From Paenibacillus taihuensis (GTDB taxonomy: Bacteria > Bacillota > Bacilli > Paenibacillales > Paenibacillaceae), in contig NZ_QTTN01000002.1 of NCBI RefSeq assembly GCF_003386535.1, positions 124,001 to 188,000 on the forward strand: 64,000 nt of DNA, read 5' to 3'. Below, in pieces: positions 54,415-63,140 of the stretch; the stretch's first letter is position 1, and the number at the start of each line of letters is the position of its first letter. A model generated the notes under the pieces. The model saw only the letters and a program-made list of their open reading frames with translations. It had not been told where the DNA came from and searched no databases. Both the position numbers and the translations under genes were made by a program.

Positions 54415-55440
54415 TCATTTGTACCATCGGCTGAGCAGTACTGCCATATCCTTCGATAAGAGATCGAGCAGGCTAATGACTTTCGCGTAATCCATCCTTG
54501 TCGGACCGAGAATGCCTATCGTGCCAAGCTGGTGTCCATGTGCCGAATACGTTGCTGTAATCAAGCTGCAATTGTTAATTGCCTCATGGGTATTCTCCGT
54601 CCCAATCCGAACCGCGATACCGCTCGGAAGCGAACTGAACATTTGCATAATGGTTGGCGTCTCATCGAGCAGGTCGAGCACGGTTTTAACCTTGTCGACA
54701 TCCTTGAACTCCGGCTGCGTCAGCATGTTCGTCGCACCGCTCAAGAACACGCGATGGTCGTCTTCACTCTTCAGCGCTTCATCCAATACCCCGAGCAGCT
54801 TCTCGCATTGTTCCGCATAGCGTCCAAGCTCTTGGCCGACTTCGGTGTACAGCTTCGATTTCAGCCTTGCCAGCGGCACGCCGATCAATTTCGTATTCAA
54901 AATATTAACAGCCTGCTGCATTTCATCCATGCTCATATCAGCCGGAATGGAAATGGTGCGGTTCTCGACGTGGCCGGTGTTCGTCACAATGATCGCCACC
55001 GCCGCGTCTTCGCTGATCGGCACCAATTGGAAATGCTTCAGCGAATTCGTGAACGTCTCAGGTCCCAGCACGATGCTCGTATAGTTCGTCAAGTTGGACA
55101 AGATACTTGCCGCATGCTGAATGATCTGCTCCATCTGGTTCATCTTCTCCGTGAAGAAGGAACGAACCTTCTGAACGTCCTGATCGTTAACCTCGCTTAA
55201 ACGTACGAGGTGATCGACGTAATAACGATAACCTTTAATGGATGGGATTCGTCCAGCTGACGTATGGGGCTGCTCCAGAAACCCAAGCTCCTCCAGATCA
55301 GCCATCTCGTTCCGGATTGTCGCCGGGGAGAAGCTGACATCGCTTCGTTTCGAAATACTGCGAGAACCTATTGGCTCCGCCGAGCGGATATAATCATCAA
55401 TGATGACGTTCAAAATCATTCGCTGCCTTTCAGTTAACAT
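54415..55440 (-). CDS. hrcA: Heat-inducible transcription repressor HrcA
   Basis: Repressor of class I heat-shock genes, 341 residues. It begins LTERQRMILNVIIDDYIRS with a winged-helix DNA-binding domain (SRSISKRSDVSFSPATIRNEM recognition region, residues 20-40) and ends with the conserved GILGPTRMDYAKVISLLD segment. GGAGGG precedes ATG 55440. Leads hrcA-grpE-dnaK-dnaJ and represses itself through the CIRCE site just upstream. Confidence 0.97.
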   Translation of the reverse strand: MLTERQRMILNVIIDDYIRSAEPIGSRSISKRSDVSFSPATIRNEMADLEELGFLEQPHTSAGRIPSIKGYRYYVDHLVRLSEVNDQDVQKVRSFFTEKMNQMEQIIQHAASILSNLTNYTSIVLGPETFTNSLKHFQLVPISEDAAVAIIVTNTGHVENRTISIPADMSMDEMQQAVNILNTKLIGVPLARLKSKLYTEVGQELGRYAEQCEKLLGVLDEALKSEDDHRVFLSGATNMLTQPEFKDVDKVKTVLDLLDETPTIMQMFSSLPSGIAVRIGTENTHEAINNCSLITATYSAHGHQLGTIGILGPTRMDYAKVISLLDLLSKDMAVLLSRWYK

Positions 55441-55475
55441 CGCAGTCCCTCCAATTCGTTATCGTTCTTCCGTCG

Positions 55476-55502
55476 TTAGCACTCGTTATCGATGAGTGCT
55501 AA
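55476..55502 (-). promoter_or_regulatory. CIRCE operator of the hrcA operon
   Basis: Perfect TTAGCACTC - nine bases - GAGTGCTAA inverted repeat, 36 bp before hrcA and just downstream of the -10. This is the canonical HrcA-binding site. Confidence 0.98.
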
Positions 55503-55513
55503 TCATTAATACA

Positions 55514-55543
55514 AAAATACCAAACCGACTTATCGATTGTCAA
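55514..55543 (-). promoter_or_regulatory. Sigma-A promoter of the hrcA operon
   Basis: TTGACA (55543-55538), 18 bases, TATTTT (55519-55514). The CIRCE site covers the transcription start. Confidence 0.7.
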
Positions 55544-55592
55544 GTCAGTTCGGCATTTTCGGGACATCTATAAAACGTACAATTTGTGTACG

Positions 55593-56063
55593 CTAATTGA
55601 GCATCTTCAGTACCGCGATCTCATCGCAGCGGTCCTGCTTCGGACAATGAACGCAATCAGTCCATACTTTCTCCGGGAAAATCTCTTTGTTCACGACCGT
55701 AAAGCCGTTCTTCTCGAAGAAGCGGACTTCATAGGTCAGCGCCATGATCTTCGGAATGTTCTGCTCTCTCGCTTCAATGATCAGCTGATCGACAAGCTTA
55801 CTGCCGATACCAAGCCCCTTGTAGCCTTCGGATATACCGAGCGAGCGAATCTCTACAAGATCAGCGCCAAGCTGGGTGAGCGAACCGCAGCCGACGACTT
55901 CCCTGCCAACCTCGGCAACGACGAAAGTCTGGATCTGGCGCTTCAGCACTTCGCGTGATCGCGGCAGCATAATCCCTTTCTCGGCGTAACCCGCTATTAA
56001 ATCCACTAATACATCTACATCGTCTTCGGTCGCCTTTCTGCATACCGCTTGCAACGCTTGCAC
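55593..56063 (-). CDS. GNAT N-acetyltransferase (ArgA-like)
   Basis: A 156-residue GNAT acetyltransferase. The acetyl-CoA loop is in SEGYKGLGIGSKLVDQL (residues about 77-93). The C-terminal DCVHCPKQDRCDEIAV is typical of small N-acetylglutamate-synthase-like proteins of Bacilli and Clostridia. GTG 56063 is preferred: GGAGG lies nine bases upstream; the GTG two codons earlier is too close to that site. A role in arginine synthesis is possible but not shown; no arg genes are near. It lies between hemW and hrcA. Confidence 0.82.
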   Translation of the reverse strand: MQALQAVCRKATEDDVDVLVDLIAGYAEKGIMLPRSREVLKRQIQTFVVAEVGREVVGCGSLTQLGADLVEIRSLGISEGYKGLGIGSKLVDQLIIEAREQNIPKIMALTYEVRFFEKNGFTVVNKEIFPEKVWTDCVHCPKQDRCDEIAVLKMLN

Positions 56064-56174
56064 TCGCACTCGCCTCCAACCTTACTCCGAAATAATATTT
56101 CCAGCATTAATATGAATAAATATACATCAATGCACCTGGGTTCACAAGTACTAATTCACGTAACGAAGAACACA

Positions 56175-57332
56175 TTATTCGCCGATGAAAGCGCCGAAAA
56201 CTTCGTTCCCCAGCGGAATGCCCTTCTCAGACAATCGGTAGCCTCCGCCCCGCTCCTCCGTATGCTCCAGCAGCCCTTGTGCGAGAACCGCTTCGAGCTG
56301 CTCGCCGAACTCGCTCTCGATCGTCAGACCGGGGAACTGCCGCGCGAAATCGTCATTGTTGACGCCTTCCAGCATCCGCAGGCCGACCATCATGAAGTCT
56401 TCCATCGCTTCGCGCTCAGGCACCGGATTCGTCTCCAGACGAGGCAGCCTATTTAATGAAGCATCGATGAATGGCTGGATGCCCTTAATGTTAATATGGC
56501 GCTCGCCTTTGGCGTAGCCGTGCGCACCCGCACCGAGTCCGTAGTACGGCTCGTTGCGCCAGTACGTGATGTTATGCTTGCTCTCGAAGCCGGGCTTGGC
56601 AAAATTGCTGATCTCATAATGCTGGAAGCCTGCTCCCTTGAGCGTAGCAATCAGATGCATATACATCGCAAGCTCATCATCTTCTGATGGAAGAGGCAGC
56701 TCGTTACGCTCATAGAGCTTATGGAACAATGTGTTCTCTTCGACCTTCAAGCCGTAAAGCGAGTAATGCGGCAATTTCAGCGCAAGCGCGCGAGCAACGC
56801 TGTCCGACAGCTGCTCAACCGTTTGGCCTGGAAGACCGAACATGAGGTCGATCGACAGGTTGTTGAAGCCAGCCATTCTCGCATTCTCGATGCTGCGATA
56901 CACGTCATCCACATTGTGAATGCGTCCGATTCGCTCCAGCAGTCCATTATCGAAGGATTGCACGCCCATGCTGATCCGGTTCACACCGCCAGCTTTCATG
57001 GCATGCAGCTTATCGATATCGACCGTGCCCGGGTTCGCTTCCATCGAAAACTCCGCATCAGGATGAATCGGGAAGTACTTCTTCACCGACGCGAGGAACC
57101 GCTCCATCTGAGGCGGTGTCAATACAGTCGGTGTCCCTCCGCCGACAAACACCGTACGAATCTCTTCAGGAGGCAGCAGTTGGGCCGTCATTGCCATCTC
57201 CCGCTCCAAAGCATCCAGATACTCATCGACCGGCTGCCCCTTCAGCACGTACGAAGTGAAATCACAATAATGGCACTTGTTCGTACAAAAAGGGATATGA
57301 ATATAAAGCGCCCGAGGCGCATGCGTAAGCAT
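56175..57332 (-). CDS. hemW: Radical SAM heme chaperone HemW
   Basis: HemW (formerly coproporphyrinogen dehydrogenase-like HemN homologue) carries heme to respiratory enzymes. 385 residues with the radical-SAM motif CTNKCHYCDF at residues 16-25 and GGGTPT at 65-70. It lacks the extra N-terminal features of true HemN. GGAGGG lies 12 bases before ATG 57332. It follows lepA in the conserved order, with a terminator and a structured element in between. Confidence 0.95.
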   Translation of the reverse strand: MLTHAPRALYIHIPFCTNKCHYCDFTSYVLKGQPVDEYLDALEREMAMTAQLLPPEEIRTVFVGGGTPTVLTPPQMERFLASVKKYFPIHPDAEFSMEANPGTVDIDKLHAMKAGGVNRISMGVQSFDNGLLERIGRIHNVDDVYRSIENARMAGFNNLSIDLMFGLPGQTVEQLSDSVARALALKLPHYSLYGLKVEENTLFHKLYERNELPLPSEDDELAMYMHLIATLKGAGFQHYEISNFAKPGFESKHNITYWRNEPYYGLGAGAHGYAKGERHINIKGIQPFIDASLNRLPRLETNPVPEREAMEDFMMVGLRMLEGVNNDDFARQFPGLTIESEFGEQLEAVLAQGLLEHTEERGGGYRLSEKGIPLGNEVFGAFIGE

Positions 57333-57371
57333 AGTTCTTGTCTTCCCTCCAATGCAGAGCTCCCTTGAAAT

Positions 57372-57400
57372 AAAAACAAGGGAGCTCTTATGCTCCCTTT
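57372..57400 (-). terminator. Terminator after lepA
   Basis: AAGGGAGC-ataaga-GCTCCCTT followed by GTTTTTATTT on the minus strand. It ends the lepA-structured-element transcript and separates hemW. Confidence 0.88.
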
Positions 57401-57407
57401 AAAATGC

Positions 57408-57615
57408 TTGTGAAGAGTTGGCCGGAGGCCAGTGATGGAATGGAGCAACGATAGTGGTCGCCTAGGCGAAATGATTTGCGTGGTCTTACCACGCTAAATC
57501 ATTTGCGCCTTTGTAATCTGATTCCAACATATAAATGTCTTATATGATCCAAAAGGAATCAGAATTACAACAGCGAGCGGAATCCATCACTGGCAGCAGG
57601 CCTTCCCCTTCACAA
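57408..57615. other. 208-bp multi-stem element downstream of lepA (structured RNA or MITE-like)
   Basis: The ends pair: TTGTGAAG (57408) with CTTCACAA (57608-57615), GGCC with GGCC, and GCCAGTGATGGA (57428-57439) with TCCATCACTGGC (57583-57594). Inside are two long hairpins: 57465-57509 (GGCG-AAATGATTT-GCGTGGT arms, about 20 bp with two single-base bulges) and 57511-57570 (TTGTAAT-CTGATTCC arms, 15 bp with one bulge, plus an inner CATATA/TATATG). No ORF of note. It begins five bases after the lepA stop and ends just before the terminator, so it is likely transcribed with lepA. Confidence 0.75.
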
Positions 57616-57620
57616 CTCAA

Positions 57621-59438
57621 CTAGTCTTCGTCAATCTTCAACACAGCCATAAATGCTTCCTGCGGAACCTCTACGCTGCCCACCTGTTTCATGCGTTTCT
57701 TGCCTTCCTTCTGCTTATCAAGCAGCTTCCGTTTACGGCTGATGTCACCGCCGTAACACTTGGCAAGAACGTTCTTCCGCATCGCCTTAACCGTCTCACG
57801 CGCGATGACTTTGTTGCCGATTGACGCTTGTACAGGCACCTCGAACATTTGACGTGGGATAAGCTCCTTGAGCTTCTCGCAAATGATCCGGCCGCGGTTG
57901 TACGCACGATCGCGGTGAACGATAACGGACAGCGCATCGACCATCTCGTTGTTGAGCATGATGTCCATCTTCACGAGCTTCGATTGGCGGTAGCCGGATA
58001 GCTCGTAGTCGAACGATGCGTAGCCCTTCGTGCTCGATTTCAGTTGATCGAAGAAGTCGTAGACGATCTCGGACAACGGGATATCGTACGTCAGCGTTAC
58101 GCGGTTCGTGTCCAGATACTCCATGTTTACGAATTCGCCGCGTTTGCCTTGGCAAAGCTCCATAATCGCGCCGACGAAATCGTTCGGAACGATAACCGCC
58201 GCTTTCACATATGGCTCTTCCACGTATTCGATCTTGCCGACTTCCGGATAGTTCGACGGGTTGTCGATCTCCAGCACTTCGCCATTGGTTAACGTAACGC
58301 GATAGACTACGCTTGGCGCCGTGGTGATAAGCGGAATGTTGAATTCACGCTCGATCCGTTCTTGAATAATTTCCATATGCAGGAGGCCAAGGAATCCGCA
58401 GCGGTAGCCGAAGCCAAGCGCTGTCGAGGATTCAGCCTCGTAACGAAGCGATGCATCATTAAGCTCAAGCTTCTCGAGCGCATCGCGAAGGTCGTTGTAA
58501 TCTTGCGTTTCAATCGGATACAGACCGCAGAATACCATCGGGTTAATCTTACGGTAGCCCGGCAGCGCTTCAACTGCAGGCTTCTTCGCATCGGTAATCG
58601 TATCACCGACACGCGTATCCTTCACGTTCTTGATGCCCGCAACGACGAAACCTACGTCGCCGACAGCCAGTTCGCCTACAATCCCCATGCGCGGCATGAA
58701 CGCGCCGACTTCGATAACCTCGAACTCTGCGCCTGTCGCCATGAAGCGGATTTTCTTGCCTGCTTTGATGCTGCCGTCCATGACACGCACGTACACGATA
58801 ACGCCCTTGTACGGGTCGTAGTGCGAGTCGAAGATAAGTGCTTTCAGAGGCTCGTCCGGATCGCCGGTAGGCGCCGGCACTCTCGTAACGACCTGCTCCA
58901 AAATCTCTTTAATACCGATGCCGGCCTTCGCCGACGCCAGTACCGCGTCACTTGCATCCAGACCGATAACATCCTCGATTTCCTGCTTCACACGTTCAGG
59001 CTCTGCGCTCGGCAGATCGATTTTGTTAAGCACCGGGATAATCTCCAGGTTGTTGTCTAGTGCGAGATACACGTTCGCGAGGGTCTGTGCTTCAATCCCT
59101 TGCGCTGCGTCAACAACGAGAAGCGCGCCCTCGCATGCCGCAAGGCTTCGCGAAACTTCGTATGTGAAGTCGACGTGTCCCGGCGTATCGATCAAATTAA
59201 GGATATATTCTTCGCCGTCATCGGCTTTATAACCCAGTCGTACAGCTTGCAGCTTTATCGTAATGCCGCGTTCGCGCTCGAGATCCATTTGGTCGAGCAC
59301 CTGCTCCTGCATTTCACGCGAGGAGAGCGCGCCGGTAAATTCAAGAATCCGGTCTGCCAGTGTTGATTTCCCATGATCAATATGGGCGATAATTGAAAAG
59401 TTTCTAATTCTCTTTTGCCGTTCACGTACGTCCGACAT
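57621..59438 (-). CDS. lepA: Elongation factor 4 (LepA)
   Basis: Translational GTPase that helps ribosome biogenesis and back-translocation. 605 residues: G1 [11 protein letters not shown]3 DTPGH, G4 NKID, then EF-G-like domains and the LepA-specific C-terminus ([19 protein letters not shown]). GGGGG lies ahead of ATG 59438. Same position as in B. subtilis, after yqxA and before hemW. Confidence 0.98.
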   Translation of the reverse strand: MSDVRERQKRIRNFSIIAHIDHGKSTLADRILEFTGALSSREMQEQVLDQMDLERERGITIKLQAVRLGYKADDGEEYILNLIDTPGHVDFTYEVSRSLAACEGALLVVDAAQGIEAQTLANVYLALDNNLEIIPVLNKIDLPSAEPERVKQEIEDVIGLDASDAVLASAKAGIGIKEILEQVVTRVPAPTGDPDEPLKALIFDSHYDPYKGVIVYVRVMDGSIKAGKKIRFMATGAEFEVIEVGAFMPRMGIVGELAVGDVGFVVAGIKNVKDTRVGDTITDAKKPAVEALPGYRKINPMVFCGLYPIETQDYNDLRDALEKLELNDASLRYEAESSTALGFGYRCGFLGLLHMEIIQERIEREFNIPLITTAPSVVYRVTLTNGEVLEIDNPSNYPEVGKIEYVEEPYVKAAVIVPNDFVGAIMELCQGKRGEFVNMEYLDTNRVTLTYDIPLSEIVYDFFDQLKSSTKGYASFDYELSGYRQSKLVKMDIMLNNEMVDALSVIVHRDRAYNRGRIICEKLKELIPRQMFEVPVQASIGNKVIARETVKAMRKNVLAKCYGGDISRKRKLLDKQKEGKKRMKQVGSVEVPQEAFMAVLKIDED

Positions 59439-59504
59439 GCTTAACCCCCAGAGGAACCTTATTGCTAATCATTCTTGTTATTATATCAGTTTGCCTGAAT
59501 ACCA

Positions 59505-59981
59505 TCAATCCGTTACCGATTCGAAAAATGAAACGACCATCCGGATCCCTTTCGACGAGATCGTTTGCAGCGCTCCAGCCGTGCCGTCTGCTACTTTATT
59601 GACCGTGGATTCGCTCTTCAGATCAGGAACTCCAGGCAGCCGCTTGTTCAGCTCCTCTTGCAGCTTAAGCTCGTACGCACGGCGTATCTCTTCATCCGTC
59701 CGTCCATGCTGAGCATCTGCAACCGTGCGGCGCTCAGGCACGATATAGATTTGATTTTCAGGCAGCTGCTCCTTCTGCGTCACGGTGCCGGATGAATCTG
59801 CAGGCAGCATCGTCGAAGTCATGCCCGCTTGCGGATTGACCGCTTCCGCGCCGCCCGCGCCATTAACCGGTCCATAAATACGCTCGATTCCGCTAGAAGC
59901 GAGATCGATACCGAACAGAATTACAAGCGCTGCTGCTCCTCCGACGATTGCCATTTTCAACGAATTCCGGCGCATAATCAT
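59505..59981 (-). CDS. Membrane-anchored protein in the YqxA position
   Basis: A 158-residue protein with one N-terminal transmembrane helix (about residues 9-28), then an outer region with RRTVADAQHGRTDEEIRRAY and a helical C-terminus. B. subtilis encodes the DUF3679 protein YqxA between spoIIP and lepA; this gene occupies the same place and has the same topology, but is longer and I cannot confirm homology by eye. AAAGG lies five bases before ATG 59981. Role unknown; association with sporulation is inferred from location. Confidence 0.7.
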   Translation of the reverse strand: MIMRRNSLKMAIVGGAAALVILFGIDLASSGIERIYGPVNGAGGAEAVNPQAGMTSTMLPADSSGTVTQKEQLPENQIYIVPERRTVADAQHGRTDEEIRRAYELKLQEELNKRLPGVPDLKSESTVNKVADGTAGALQTISSKGIRMVVSFFESVTD

Positions 59982-60008
59982 TCTCACCTTTCCTAGTAGG
60001 GTATTAAT

Positions 60009-61367
60009 TTATTTCGAAGTGGATACTTTCTCAGCATCCCAATAAATGTCCGAGATCACTTTGGCCAAAACGTCAATCGTGCGGTACGACTCCTTCAGCG
60101 TGTTGTCCACACCGCCGACTTCGATCAGCACGCTATGCGGGGACAGCGACTGATTATATTCGCCGTTGCCGCTTGCCTTCGTCTTGCCAAGCACGCCGCG
60201 CGAGAGGCCTGGATATTTCTTCTCGAGCTCTTCATGAATCTTGTTCGCGAGCGCTTCGTTCTGTTCCCAGTGCGGATTCGCAAGACCGATGACGAGGAAC
60301 ACTTGCGCATACGTAACGCCGTCAATGGTGACTGTCGTATTTTTCCGGCCGAGCGAGTCGCGGTGGATATCGAAGAAGTAGCTAAGGTTCTTGTCTTTCG
60401 CCATCGCGCTCACGACCGTTTGTTTCGAATATTTATAGGATAGGAGCCAATTGTAATTTTTAACCGTCGTCGAGTAATCTGTGGAGGATTGCAATGTTCC
60501 GATGCCGCCAGCCTTGAGCTGTGATGCGAGCCGTTTGCCTAAGAGTGTCACGTTCTTAGTCGGCGATTCCGCAAGCTTCTTGCTTGTAACTTCCGGGAAC
60601 CATGATTCCCTATTGTGCGAGGAATAGATAAAGATGACGTTGCGTCCGCCTGTAGTCGGCTTGGCTGGCTCATCTGTCGTTGGCGTCTTGCCAGTGTCTG
60701 TCTCCGTCGTGCCTTTGTCAGGTACAGCAGGCGTATCATCTGTACTCGAATTATCTGCCGGTTCATCAGATGGCTTGTCAGCCGAATCATTAGACGAATC
60801 ATCAGCCGTATCATCTGCCTTCCCGTTCGAACCGCCATCCTCTGTCAAATCTCCCGCCGGGTGATCCGGCCGATCCGAATCGCCGATTAAGCTGCCCGGA
60901 TCCTCATCGCCTTCCGGCGGAACGATGTCGTGATCCTCTGACGTCGCACCGTTTCCTGTACCTGATCCAGATCGCAGGATGACGCTGCTCTCTCCGCCAA
61001 GCCCCGGATACTCGCTTGCCAGCAAACTAAGCGGGTCAGCAGGATTAATGTCTGTGAGCATTCTGAGGAGGAAGGTACTTACCTGCCTACCTGTGATGGA
61101 CCACTTCTTGTTCTCTTCTCCATTGCCCGGCATCTCCATCGCCAGCATGTCCGAGAACAATCCGCTTGAAACCGAAGAGGTGAAGCCTCTCATCGAGGAG
61201 ATCGGCGAGCTCGCCGTCTTCTCATGTATAATGACGCCAATTCCAACTACAAGAACAAGGATCATCGATCCGAGTGACAACAGGGCAAAGGTACGGGCCG
61301 TTACGAGCAGCTGACGCAAGCGAAGACTGCTCTTTCCAAGGTTAAACGTCATAATCAATCGCTTCAT
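60009..61367 (-). CDS. spoIIP: Stage II sporulation protein P
   Basis: Peptidoglycan amidase and endopeptidase of the SpoIID-SpoIIM-SpoIIP engulfment machine, anchored in the mother-cell membrane. 452 residues: a transmembrane helix near 25-48, an outer N-terminal domain (residues 55-130), a Ser/Asp/Thr-rich low-complexity linker (about 140-240), and the catalytic domain with IYSSHNRESW, FFDIHRDSLGR and LIEVGGVDNT. All zinc-ligand-type motifs are present. GGAGG precedes ATG 61367; a sigma-E-type promoter is upstream. Confidence 0.96.
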   Translation of the reverse strand: MKRLIMTFNLGKSSLRLRQLLVTARTFALLSLGSMILVLVVGIGVIIHEKTASSPISSMRGFTSSVSSGLFSDMLAMEMPGNGEENKKWSITGRQVSTFLLRMLTDINPADPLSLLASEYPGLGGESSVILRSGSGTGNGATSEDHDIVPPEGDEDPGSLIGDSDRPDHPAGDLTEDGGSNGKADDTADDSSNDSADKPSDEPADNSSTDDTPAVPDKGTTETDTGKTPTTDEPAKPTTGGRNVIFIYSSHNRESWFPEVTSKKLAESPTKNVTLLGKRLASQLKAGGIGTLQSSTDYSTTVKNYNWLLSYKYSKQTVVSAMAKDKNLSYFFDIHRDSLGRKNTTVTIDGVTYAQVFLVIGLANPHWEQNEALANKIHEELEKKYPGLSRGVLGKTKASGNGEYNQSLSPHSVLIEVGGVDNTLKESYRTIDVLAKVISDIYWDAEKVSTSK

Positions 61368-61429
61368 TTTGCTTCCTTACCTCCTAAATCCGTTATGGCG
61401 GGGATTCCCTTGAGCACGAGGCTAGTATC

Positions 61430-61458
61430 ACTTTATGTAGGCGAATGATTTAATAGAA
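61430..61458 (-). promoter_or_regulatory. Candidate sigma-E promoter of spoIIP
   Basis: -35 TTCTATT (61458-61452), 14-base spacer, -10 CATAAAGT (61437-61430; 6/8 to CATACAMT). About 63 bp before the start codon. Sigma-E control of spoIIP is established in B. subtilis. Confidence 0.45.
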
Positions 61459-61512
61459 CCGAAAGTTTAATAGAGTTCGAATGCAATTTACTAGAATTGC
61501 GAGTTTAATAGA
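61449..61512. repeat. Four iterated 9-bp boxes TTTAATAGA upstream of spoIIP
   Basis: Boxes at 61449, 61466, 61487 (TTTACTAGA) and 61504; spacing 17, 21, 17, i.e. two pairs 38 bp apart. The first overlaps the spoIIP -35 element. Confidence 0.75.
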
Positions 61513-61535
61513 GTCGCCTCTTCCCCTCGCAGCAA

Positions 61536-61569
61536 AAAAGCCCCACCCGCCATCTTGGCAGGTGGAGCT
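61536..61569 (-). terminator. Terminator after gpr
   Basis: AGCTCCACCTGCC / GGCGGGTGGGGCT stem followed by six T on the minus strand, about 22 bp past the gpr stop. Confidence 0.88.
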
Positions 61570-61591
61570 TCCATACAGCAGTTAAGCTGTG

Positions 61592-62599
61592 TCAGTGCGT
61601 ATAAGCCGCTACGTTGTCCTTGTCGACGGCTTCGTGCAGTGCAGCGTTCAGGCCGCTCGCGACAATATTGGCGATATCCTCGATGAACTGGTCGATCTCC
61701 TTCGGGGTCACGAGCAAATCATGCCCGAGCGGGCCAAGCGCTTCGCGTACCAGCTGCAGCCGCTCGTTCTCGTCGATGGAATCGAGCAGTCCGAGGAATT
61801 TGCTGTCCGCATTATTGGCATGTTTCTTCAGATGCTCGCGCATCAGATCGATGCTGTTGCTCACAATCGTGGAAGCATAGAGCACCGTCGGAACACCGAT
61901 CGCAATGACAGGCACGCCTAGTATCTCCTTCGTTAGCCCGCGCCGCTTGTTGCCGATACCCGAACCTGGGTGGATGCCGGTATCCGCTATTTGGATCGTC
62001 GTATTGACCCGCTCCAGCGCTTTGGAAGCAAGCGCGTCAATTGCAATTATCAGATCAGGCTTGGACCGGTCCACGATCCCTTGCACGATCTCGCTCGACT
62101 CGATGCCCGTAATGCCGAGGACGCCAGGCGCTACAGCACTCACGTTGCGGTAGCCTGGCGCAACCTCGTTCGGCATCAGCTCGAAGAAGTGCCGCGTCAC
62201 AAGCGCGTTCTCCACGACGATTGGCCCGAGCGCATCGGGCGTCACGTTCCAGTTGCCGAGACCCACGATCAGCACTTTCGCCGTCTTGCTGACTCCGATC
62301 CGCTCCAAGAAAGTGGCAAACTCCTGCGCCAGCTTCGTTGCGACGCGATCTTGAAGGCCGGTGTCCTGCTTGCGCAGTTCGGGCACCTCGAAGGTAACGT
62401 AATGCCCGATCATTTTGCCCATAATCCGGGAGCCTTCCTCCGTTGTCACTTCCAAACGCGTTATCGTAATGCCGTCATCCTCCGAGACGTCCGACAAGAC
62501 GCCTGGGACCGGTCCTTTTCCTCCGGATTCGGCTAATTCTTTCGCTTCCAGCGCCAAGTCAATGCCAGGGTTAAATTGCTGCAGATCAAGCTCGCTCAT
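61592..62599 (-). CDS. gpr: Spore germination protease GPR
   Basis: Aspartate-type protease that degrades small acid-soluble spore proteins during germination. It is made as a zymogen in the forespore; the N-terminal propeptide (SELDLQQFNPGIDLALEAKE) is present. The 335-residue chain has the family segments VLIVGLGNWNVTPDALGP and IAIDALASKALERVNTTIQ with the key aspartates. GAAGGAG lies 11 bases before ATG 62599. A good sigma-G promoter match is upstream. Confidence 0.97.
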   Translation of the reverse strand: MSELDLQQFNPGIDLALEAKELAESGGKGPVPGVLSDVSEDDGITITRLEVTTEEGSRIMGKMIGHYVTFEVPELRKQDTGLQDRVATKLAQEFATFLERIGVSKTAKVLIVGLGNWNVTPDALGPIVVENALVTRHFFELMPNEVAPGYRNVSAVAPGVLGITGIESSEIVQGIVDRSKPDLIIAIDALASKALERVNTTIQIADTGIHPGSGIGNKRRGLTKEILGVPVIAIGVPTVLYASTIVSNSIDLMREHLKKHANNADSKFLGLLDSIDENERLQLVREALGPLGHDLLVTPKEIDQFIEDIANIVASGLNAALHEAVDKDNVAAYTH

Positions 62600-62632
62600 G
62601 TAATAAGGGCGCTCCTTCCATCGGTTTGTTAT

Positions 62633-62662
62633 TATTGTGCGATGGGGCAGGATGAATTATTC
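62633..62662 (-). promoter_or_regulatory. Candidate sigma-G promoter of gpr
   Basis: GAATA (62662-62658), exactly 18 bases, CACAATA (62639-62633; six of seven to CATNMTA). Start of transcription would be about 27 bp before the gpr ATG. gpr is a known sigma-F/G gene. Confidence 0.6.
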
Positions 62663-62717
62663 GGCAATACCGCTTACAAACCGCGTTGGTACACATGGAT
62701 TCATCGGTAAAGCGCTA

Positions 62718-62746
62718 TTGCTTTTTGTCCTTGCCCATGATACACT
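62718..62746 (+). promoter_or_regulatory. Sigma-A promoter of rpsT
   Basis: TTGCTT (62718-62723), 17 bases, TACACT (62741-62746), 55 bp before the start codon. Confidence 0.6.
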
Positions 62747-62800
62747 ATGTCAAGTTGTGTTGTTACAAAGGGTTTGCCCTTTTTACAGGAGGTGAATGCA

Positions 62801-63073
62801 ATGCCAAACATTAAATCCGCTGTCAAACGCGTTAAGACTATCGAGAAGCGCCGCGCTTTGAACGCTTCGCAAAAATCAGCTCTTCGCACGGCCGTTAAAG
62901 CTGCTGACCTAGCTGTGGTTGCAACTGATGTAGATGCTGCTAAAGCAGCTCTGATCAATGCTACTAAGAAGCTGGACAAAGCTGTAACTAAAGGCCTGAT
63001 TCATAAAAATGCAGCTGCTCGCAAGAAGTCGCGCCTGGCTAAAAAGCTGAACGCACTTAGCGCACAAGCATAA
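62801..63073 (+). CDS. rpsT: 30S ribosomal protein bS20
   Basis: A 90-residue basic, Ala/Lys-rich protein binding 16S rRNA. The start [20 protein letters not shown] and [17 protein letters not shown] near the end are diagnostic. ATG 62801 has CAGGAGGTG upstream; the frame is open 18 codons further but without a site. It lies divergent from gpr and convergent with holA, which is the usual B. subtilis arrangement. Confidence 0.97.
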   Translation: MPNIKSAVKRVKTIEKRRALNASQKSALRTAVKAADLAVVATDVDAAKAALINATKKLDKAVTKGLIHKNAAARKKSRLAKKLNALSAQA

Positions 63074-63090
63074 TCGATCCATGAACAATT

Positions 63091-63129
63091 GAAAGTCCTG
63101 CTCCTCTCACGAGAAGCAGGACTTTTTTA
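63091..63129. terminator. Bidirectional terminator between rpsT and holA
   Basis: AAGTCCTGCT / AGCAGGACTT stem with T6 on the plus side and A-rich flank on the minus side, between two convergent genes. Confidence 0.88.
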
Positions 63130-63140
63130 TTTGCTCGCCT

